Source of the DNA: an uncultured Schlesneria sp.
GTDB taxonomy: Bacteria; Planctomycetota; Planctomycetia; Planctomycetales; Planctomycetaceae
Direction of reading: 5' to 3'
DNA length: 47,799 bases
NCBI GenBank assembly: GCA_903834925.1
Contig: CAILLA010000064.1
Location: forward strand, 1 to 47,799
Shown: in pieces, positions 42,996-47,799 of the stretch
Layout: each line of letters begins with the position of its first letter
Numbering within the stretch: position 1 is the first letter of the stretch
Notes under the pieces: model-generated
Database searches by the model: none
What the model was told of the DNA's origin: nothing
The model's input: the letters and a program-made list of their open reading frames with translations, nothing else
Translations under genes and position numbers: made by a program

Positions 42996-43039
42996 AAGAG
43001 CGGCATTTGATTCGCGAACACATCGATTCCCAGCCGATG

Positions 43040-43451
43040 TCAGAAAACACGACGGTTTCGCAGGCGATCTTGAAGATCAGCCGTGTGTGACTGAAGTTCT
43101 TTCAAAGTTTTTTCATCGAAATCCGAAACCTTGCTGACGGGAAGCCCCAAAATCTCTTGAAGCATCCGAATCATATTGATCTCGCCTTCAATCCGCCCTT
43201 TGATTTCACCTTTGATTTCGCCTTCGATTTCGCCTTCGATCTTTCCTTCGGAGAACCCCTCTCTGCGCGACGCATTCAATAACCATTGCTGGTCGCGAAT
43301 TGCTTTTTCTCTTGAATCATACATCGCTTTATCCTCGGTAACTTGTGCAATCTGAGTGATTGAGCAGGCTGATTAAAGCCATCTTGTTCTCGGGCGATCC
43401 GAACGTCTTTTTGAACGCGAAATCATTAATGGGGCGAATGCCGATCAGCAT
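43040..43451 (-). pseudogene. Broken Rpn/PD-(D/E)xK transposase-like nuclease gene
   Basis: Remnant of a recombination-promoting nuclease (Rpn / PDDEXK_2) gene. The 5' part starts at 43451 and reads MLIGIRPINDFAFKKTFGSPENKMALISLLN, the classic N-terminus, then stops at 43329-43331. The 3' part, in another frame, reads ITQIAQVTEDKAMYDSREKAIRDQQW, followed by the Glu/Gly/Lys repeat tail (EGKIEGEIEGEIKG) typical of the family, ending at 43040. The parts meet near 43355-43370, and roughly 200 residues of the nuclease core are missing. Rpn proteins promote RecA-independent recombination and their genes often decay. The 94-aa frame of the 3' part could still be translated from its ATG at 43324. Confidence 0.8.
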
Positions 43452-43676
43452 GATGATTTATCCGTTGCCTGGCCGAAAACTCACCTGTTTCTCTGTGGAA
43501 ACGTAGTATATTTCAGATACCGAATCGACAAGGTAGGCGAAACGACGCCGCAATTGTTCTTCAATCGAGATTCTTCAGCTTCGCTAATATGGATAACATG
43601 CGATTCCTTTAGTGTCAACGAGCGCCACACAAACGCTGAATTCTCGGAGCGGCGCACTGTGTCCCCGGAGCCCCCG

Positions 43677-44243
43677 CTAAACTGCGACGTACCGAGGTAA
43701 ATCGCATTCCGTTAGACCAAGAAGCCCTAGATCGATGAGGGCGCTAAGGAAAGTACGTGTAACAATCAACTTCAATGGATCGTCGGCTATCCGAAAAATT
43801 GGATGTTCAACGACCTTCGACTGATAGATCGCGAGTTCGAACGCAAACTTGACTCGATCACGTAAATGCGATGTTGGATAGTTATGCGGGTAGAATTCTG
43901 CCCTTGTATTTGACCGATCGAGGCAGTCGAGGACCGGCAGTATGTTTGCAATCCAAAAGTTGTGCCCATTAACTGGTGCACATTCGATTAACTGAACATC
44001 TTCTCCTAGGTTTTTTGCGAAAAAAGCAGTCGCGGCTTCATTCAATACGGGGAATACTTGCATTGCCATAGAGATTGGAAGGACATGGCCCCACCTGATC
44101 ACCGGCAAACTCAATCGATCGAAAGAAATTGGCTTTCCGCTCAAAAGCAAGTCACCAGAAATATTTTCGCCGTTTTCAAAAGTAGGGATCCCAAACACAC
44201 AGTGATCGGCAGATACATGTTGAAGTACGCGAGTCCAACTCAT
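43677..44243 (-). CDS. DUF1629/Imm11-like immunity protein
   Basis: A 188-aa cytosolic protein that resembles the DUF1629 (Imm11, MXAN_0049-type) family, found as immunity proteins beside polymorphic toxins. Visible features: APVNGHNFWIANILPVLDCLDRSNTRAEFYP (residues about 85-115, the xLDxxxS step) and EHPIFRIADDPLKLIVTRTFLSALIDLGLLGLTECD near the C-terminus, the family's closing block. The ATG at 44243 has AGGA 8 nt upstream, while a longer frame to 44309 has not. No toxin gene is present in the window beside it. Family call is by pattern. Confidence 0.7.
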   Translation of the reverse strand: MSWTRVLQHVSADHCVFGIPTFENGENISGDLLLSGKPISFDRLSLPVIRWGHVLPISMAMQVFPVLNEAATAFFAKNLGEDVQLIECAPVNGHNFWIANILPVLDCLDRSNTRAEFYPHNYPTSHLRDRVKFAFELAIYQSKVVEHPIFRIADDPLKLIVTRTFLSALIDLGLLGLTECDLPRYVAV

Positions 44244-44285
44244 TTTTAGATTCCTAACTTTGATGCAAACAAGCCTGACTGTTGT

Positions 44286-44546
44286 ATGGCCCAAACCTCG
44301 GGGACACACCTTTTTGTCGAAAAAGCTCTGTCCCAGGAGTCGCCAGAAGGCGATTTTTCTACGGACATTTTGCGTGTCGTTTTGAGTGCAGTTGAAAACG
44401 AACCGCCCATCTACCGAGTGGAAATGACGATACCGGTAATTATCGCCGTGCGAGACGATTTGGCAATCGCATTGGTTTCATCTGGAATGACCGGCTTAAT
44501 CTGCAAGAAGCCTGACGATTGGACAAATCCGATGTTTCCACCATGA
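44286..44546 (+). CDS. Short immunity-like fragment
   Basis: An 86-aa frame whose second half, PPIYRVEMTIPVIIAVRDDLAIALVSSGMTGLICKKPDDW, follows the same pattern as the C-terminal block of the neighbouring DUF1629-like protein (P-I-F/Y-R-I/V ... R-x2-L-x2-AL-x3-G-x-x-GL). It has no N-terminal domain and no Shine-Dalgarno, and the frame is open a little further upstream without an ATG. Most likely the surviving 3' end of a second immunity gene. Confidence 0.5.
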   Translation: MAQTSGTHLFVEKALSQESPEGDFSTDILRVVLSAVENEPPIYRVEMTIPVIIAVRDDLAIALVSSGMTGLICKKPDDWTNPMFPP

Positions 44547-44619
44547 TGTGAGCTCCTTAGGCTTCTTTGCTAACACCAAAGGAACACGCCATCTGGCGCG
44601 GAGGGGGAGCGTTTCGGGA

Positions 44620-45066
44620 ATGAACTCAGACAACAACGCAAAAAAACTTAGAACCATTGATGTCTACGGAAGGTACGGACTCATTTGTCGATCAGCCGCG
44701 AATGCCCCAGAACTTGATCAGGCAATCCGCCGAATTGTTTTTGAGTTGGGTGCTGAAGAGAATCCGCGTCCAGATTTTGAGCATGAAACGGTTTTCGTAA
44801 TGGATGCTGACGGCTGGAGCGTTGCTGCAAGAGTCAGTGGCCTGGTTTCGTTAGTTAACGTCAATACTCCGTCTGACATCCTTTATCTGCGTGATTTGCC
44901 ACGCGAGGAATTAGCCTCATTATTCTCCGCGTTAGCGGTCGGTGACCTTGCTCACGTTGGGATTCAAAAGTGGAAGCGTCGGAGCGAACTGGCCCCATTC
45001 AGTAAGAATTTTTACCTGTATGCGAACCATCCTCTCAAGACAACAACGTTGATATCCGTAACCTGA
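44620..45066 (+). CDS. Uncharacterised soluble protein near immunity-like genes
   Basis: A 148-aa product of no recognised family. It has no signal peptide or membrane helix. It reads as alpha/beta: LRTIDVYGRYGLICRSAANAPELDQAIRRIVFELG, ETVFVMDADGWSVAARVSGLVSLV, then a helical end (REELASLFSALAVGDL). It follows the immunity-like fragment by 73 bp, and by position it may be another immunity protein. A longer frame back to 44548 exists, but the ATG at 44620 looks more natural. Confidence 0.5.
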   Translation: MNSDNNAKKLRTIDVYGRYGLICRSAANAPELDQAIRRIVFELGAEENPRPDFEHETVFVMDADGWSVAARVSGLVSLVNVNTPSDILYLRDLPREELASLFSALAVGDLAHVGIQKWKRRSELAPFSKNFYLYANHPLKTTTLISVT

Positions 45067-45265
45067 TCCAGGAGTTCCGTCGAAGTTAGGTGGCGGGCAC
45101 GGGGGTCGGGCAATTTCTCCCACCAAAGGTAAATCATTGGAACGGTTTCCCCACGCGAACGTACTCCTCGGCTGTCATAACACCTCCTCCATTCATCGAA
45201 AGATACCACCCATACGCGTCGCTTGCGACGCCAGAAATACAGTGCCAGTTTACCGAATCGTGCAT
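45012..45265 (-). pseudogene. Possible frameshifted small gene
   Basis: The 5' part from ATG 45265 reads MHDSVNWHCISGVASDAYGW, then EEYVRVGKPFQ and a stop at 45134-45136. In another frame the reading continues as VPMIYLWWEKLPDPRARHLTSTELLDQVTDINVVV to 45012. Both parts look protein-like and meet near 45140-45165, so a single base change is suspected. It lies in the 332-bp gap before the carboxypeptidase gene; nothing else was seen there. Confidence 0.35.
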
Positions 45266-45398
45266 GGAAACGAAGCTCTCATTTTTCAATATCAGAAAAC
45301 TGATTTGAGCTGTCGGCTTTGAATCTTGCGTTGTCCTTGTACGGCGTGCCTTGCTGTGAGAATATGCGTTACTTCAGTTACTGCATTCAGGAGGATTC

Positions 45399-46916
45399 AT
45401 GTCTCGCGCGGACGAACTTTACACCGAACTGACCCGGCTGCTTCGTGAAGCGGCTTTGCTGAGTTCTTGCGGCAGCGTGCTCAGTTGGGACGAGCAAACC
45501 TATATGCCCAAACTTGGCTCGGCCCATCGTGCTGAGCAATTGGGATTGCTGGCTGGGCTGGCTCATGAGCGGTCCACTTCGCCGCGCATTGGGGAATTGC
45601 TTTCGGAGTTAGAGCGAAGTGGTGAATTAGGCGAGGCCGATGGCGATCGGGCGGTGAATGTCCGCGAAGCACGTCGAACCTATGATCGCCAGACCAAGTT
45701 GCCTCGGCGATTGGTTGAAGAAATCTCTCGTACCACCACGTTATCGCAACAGGCATGGATTGCGGCTCGGGAAGATTCGAATTTCGCCGATTTTCTTCCC
45801 TGGTTAGACAAGATGATCGGCCTGAAGCGAGAAGAAGCTCAGGCGGTTGGTTTTGGAAACGGGGTTCCTTACGACGCTTTGCTCGACGATTACGAACCAG
45901 GGATGACGGCTGCGGAAGTCGAACGGGTGTTTTCGCCGCTACGTGACGAACTTGTCAAACTTGTTGCAGCCATTCAGCATTCGTCCCGTCGGCCAAACAT
46001 CGAAATTCTGTCGCGACATTATCCGAAAATACCTCAAATTGTTCTGGCTGAAGGGGCTTCGAAAGCAATCGGATTTGACTTTGAAGCGGGTCGAGTTGAT
46101 GAGTCGGCTCATCCGTTTTGCTCAGGATTTGGACCGGGTGATTGTCGACTGACGACACGATACAGCGATCATCATTTTAATTCCGCATTTTTCGGAGTGC
46201 TGCACGAGTCGGGTCACGGGATTTATGACCAGGGTTTGCCCGGCGAAAGTTTTGGGCTGGGAATCGGTCAGGCAACTTCGCTGGGAATTCATGAATCGCA
46301 ATCACGATTGTGGGAAAACTTTGTCGGTCGCAGTCGGTCATTCTGGCAATACCTTTTCCCGACAGCCCAAACCGCTTTTCCGAAGGCGCTTGGTGACGTG
46401 TCGTTGGATGACTTCTATTTTGCCGTCAACGACGTTCGGCCTTCGCTGATTCGGGTTGAAGCGGACGAAGTGACGTACAACCTGCACATCATGCTTCGCT
46501 TCGAGATTGAACAGCAACTCATTTCGGGGGACCTGAAACCAGTGGATGTTCCAGGAGTATGGAACGAGAAGGTTACAAAATACTTTGGACTGACCGTCCC
46601 GAACGATACGAACGGCTGCTTGCAGGATATTCACTGGAGTGCTGGTTTGCTGGGATATTTCCCGACCTATGCGCTCGGTAATATGTACGCGGCTCAGCTC
46701 TTTGTCGCTGCCGGGCGCGATTTGGGAAATCTGGATGAATCCTTTTCACGCGGCCACTTTAAGCCATTAAAGACGTGGTTGAATGAGAAGATTCATCGAC
46801 ATGGAAAACGATTCCGTGCGAAGCGACTTGTTGAAATTGTTACTGGCGAATCGCTGTCGCATGAACCATTGATTGCTCATCTTCGATCGAAATATTCTGC
46901 ACTTTATGGTTTATAA
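45399..46916 (+). CDS. M32 family metallocarboxypeptidase (Taq type)
   Basis: A zinc-dependent carboxypeptidase that removes C-terminal residues with broad specificity. The 505-aa length is normal. Zinc site HESGH in GVLHESGHGIYDQGL (residues about 267-281) and the third ligand Glu in GIHESQSRLWEN (about 298-309) are present. Other family blocks: SCGSVLSWDEQTYMP (about 22-36, the conserved W-D region), DDYEPGM, RVEADEVTYNLHIMLRFEIE (about 352-371) and DIHWSAGLLGYFPTYALGNMYAAQ (about 410-433). AGGAGG lies 7 nt before the ATG. No signal peptide, so it is cytosolic. It is followed 5 nt later by a thioredoxin gene. Confidence 0.95.
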   Translation: MSRADELYTELTRLLREAALLSSCGSVLSWDEQTYMPKLGSAHRAEQLGLLAGLAHERSTSPRIGELLSELERSGELGEADGDRAVNVREARRTYDRQTKLPRRLVEEISRTTTLSQQAWIAAREDSNFADFLPWLDKMIGLKREEAQAVGFGNGVPYDALLDDYEPGMTAAEVERVFSPLRDELVKLVAAIQHSSRRPNIEILSRHYPKIPQIVLAEGASKAIGFDFEAGRVDESAHPFCSGFGPGDCRLTTRYSDHHFNSAFFGVLHESGHGIYDQGLPGESFGLGIGQATSLGIHESQSRLWENFVGRSRSFWQYLFPTAQTAFPKALGDVSLDDFYFAVNDVRPSLIRVEADEVTYNLHIMLRFEIEQQLISGDLKPVDVPGVWNEKVTKYFGLTVPNDTNGCLQDIHWSAGLLGYFPTYALGNMYAAQLFVAAGRDLGNLDESFSRGHFKPLKTWLNEKIHRHGKRFRAKRLVEIVTGESLSHEPLIAHLRSKYSALYGL

Positions 46917-46921
46917 CCCTT

Positions 46922-47503
46922 ATGCAAGACGAGCTTCCTCCCCCAAGTGGTCCGAGCGGATTTCTGATCGCCGTCAGTGCGGTCGGTGTTTTGACAATTG
47001 GCTTCGCTCTGTTGCTTCGATCTGCGATGACTCCTGCCGTCTCACCACAAATTGGCCGGCAGTTCCCTCGCATCGAAGCGGTTGGCTGGATCAATGGACC
47101 GGGGCCGACTGCGGACGATATTCAGGGGAAGGTCGTCGTGGTGGATGCGTGGGCCTTCTGGTGTGGCCCTTGCCGGATGGTCACACCTTACGTCATCGAA
47201 GTACACAACAAGTACAAAGATCAAGGAGTCGTCTTTATTGGACTGACATCCGAAGGACTGGATTCCAAATCAATCGACTTGAGTCGCCAGTTTGTGTCGT
47301 CGCTCAATATACCCTGGCCGAACGGCTATGGTGCGACGAAACCTCTGGCAGCACTGGAAGTCGATACGATTCCGCAAATGTGGGTGATCGATCGTCAAAA
47401 TCGAATTGTTTTTCATGAAGTCGGGTTCGGAGGCAATTCGATTAACGAGATGGAATCTGCAATCAAAAAAGCATTGGCTGAATCTTCTGACGTAAAAAGA
47501 TAG
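46922..47503 (+). CDS. Membrane-anchored thioredoxin-like protein (TlpA/ResA family)
   Basis: A 193-aa thiol-disulfide exchange protein facing the periplasm-like space. One membrane helix (GFLIAVSAVGVLTIGFALLLR, residues about 13-33), then a thioredoxin fold: GKVVVVDAWAFWCGPCRMVTPYV (about 68-90) with the Cys-Gly-Pro-Cys redox site, GVVFIGLTSEG (about 101-111) and the cis-Pro in DTIPQMWVID (about 147-156). It starts 5 nt after the carboxypeptidase stop and is probably on its transcript. Substrate unknown; such proteins usually reduce cytochrome-c or other envelope cysteines. Confidence 0.92.
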   Translation: MQDELPPPSGPSGFLIAVSAVGVLTIGFALLLRSAMTPAVSPQIGRQFPRIEAVGWINGPGPTADDIQGKVVVVDAWAFWCGPCRMVTPYVIEVHNKYKDQGVVFIGLTSEGLDSKSIDLSRQFVSSLNIPWPNGYGATKPLAALEVDTIPQMWVIDRQNRIVFHEVGFGGNSINEMESAIKKALAESSDVKR

Positions 47504-47523
47504 GCAGTCAAACGTTAGCCCGA

Positions 47524-47576
47524 CGCGCAAGCGAGGGATCTTGTGTTCAACCCGATCAAGATCCCTCGCTTGCGCG
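47524..47576. terminator. 20-bp perfect stem palindrome after thioredoxin gene
   Basis: CGCGCAAGCGAGGGATCTTG (47524-47543) and its exact reverse complement (47557-47576) enclose a 13-nt loop, and TTTTG follows. It sits 20 nt past the stop, between the thioredoxin gene (+) and the tail of a minus-strand frame, and is suited to stop transcription from both sides. The perfect 20-bp match also suggests a recent repeat insertion (family 5). Confidence 0.8.
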
Positions 47577-47671
47577 TTTTGAAGTTGCGAGTTCTCGATT
47601 TTTGGGTTGAAATCAAGAATTCAACCCAAAGGTGCGAGGTCGCAAAGAATTCAAAAAAAGTCGGTAACGCC

Positions 47672-47799
47672 TTAGATTTCTTCCAAAGTAGCCATCATCG
47701 CTCCGAGGCTGTCAGTTTTTGCGTGGATGGCGTCAATCGGCGGCCTGAAATCCTTCCCCCCGTTGCCGTGAATTTGTTTTCAGCGGCATCGGTAGTCAG
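47672..47799 (-). CDS. 3' end of an unidentified gene, possibly frameshifted, cut by window edge
   Basis: The minus strand ends with DFRPPIDAIHAKTDSLGAM, then MATLEEI and a TAA stop at 47672-47674. In that frame a stop occurs about 35 codons upstream. In the other frame the upstream part reads LTTDAAENKFTATGG. The two join if one base is added at a run of six G (47756-47761), so a frameshift or a read error is likely. No family could be named. Confidence 0.4.

Larger units (their letters stand above)
42548..43039. repeat. 492-bp intergenic block rich in palindromes
   Basis: Holds two small perfect or near-perfect palindromes, CCGACGCTG-G-CAGCGTCGG at 42624-42642 and CCGATG-TTGCCAG-CATCGG at 42651-42669, which look like diverged copies of one unit. 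It also holds two copies of family 3 (42768-42850 and 42901-42995). No gene was found in it. Confidence 0.7.

Noticed and set aside
1-47799. tRNA, rRNA or riboswitch genes
   Set aside because: No cloverleaf with a GTTCRA-type T-loop, rRNA core or known riboswitch core was recognised by eye; a tRNAscan/Infernal run would settle it.

Overview
The window looks like the chromosome of a planctomycete (order Planctomycetales) with moderate GC. Pointers are an ECF sigma factor beside a Ser/Thr kinase carrying an anti-sigma-type zinc finger, a DUF3467 protein, a secreted ceramidase-type hydrolase and a GHL6-like glycosidase, a 6-pyruvoyltetrahydropterin synthase next to a CitG-like protein, many large secreted proteins of no known function, and intergenic regions crowded with REP/MITE-like palindromes. 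No rRNA, tRNA or CRISPR array was recognised.

Layout. 1-2278 (+): the rpsP (partial) - trmD - rplS - yraN translation cluster, without rimM or rnhB; rplS has a structured leader. 2279-2840: two repeat families. 2841-7000 (-): a secreted glycoside-hydrolase-like protein and an ABC-F ATPase. 7353-11771 (+): vanadium haloperoxidase, ceramidase-like and LssY_C proteins. 11784-13171 (-): PTPS and CitG-like pair, divergent from an SDR and a YaiI-type protein (+). 14678-22525 (-): ECF sigma, kinase, a 1063-aa PDZ protein and a lipoprotein made of five similar modules. 23073-26804 (+): mfd, convergent with a polytopic membrane protein. 28612-32930 (-): a small Lys/Ala-tailed protein, an HtrA protease, two uncharacterised proteins and a three-gene operon that resembles complex I subunits J, K and L. 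33251-42547: DUF3467 (-), then an orphan secretin, an SGNH-like protein without its nucleophile, gdhA and two HEAT-repeat proteins (+). 42548-45398: repeats, a broken Rpn nuclease gene and orphan immunity-like genes. 45399-47503 (+): an M32 carboxypeptidase and a membrane-anchored thioredoxin, then a strong palindrome and the tail of a minus-strand gene.

The most unusual system is the operon at 31000-32930. By eye its three membrane proteins align with NuoJ, NuoK and the two ends of NuoL. The NuoL-like protein lacks the antiporter core, and the NuoK- and NuoL-like proteins lack the protonatable glutamates expected of a pump. It may be a complex I-derived membrane module turned to a non-pumping role, and it seems co-transcribed with two unknown proteins and the HtrA protease. 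The homology was assigned by reading and needs profile searches.

A second theme is the number of palindromic repeat families. At least five occur here, two of them recurring 18-40 kb apart, all between genes and with no transposase in the window.
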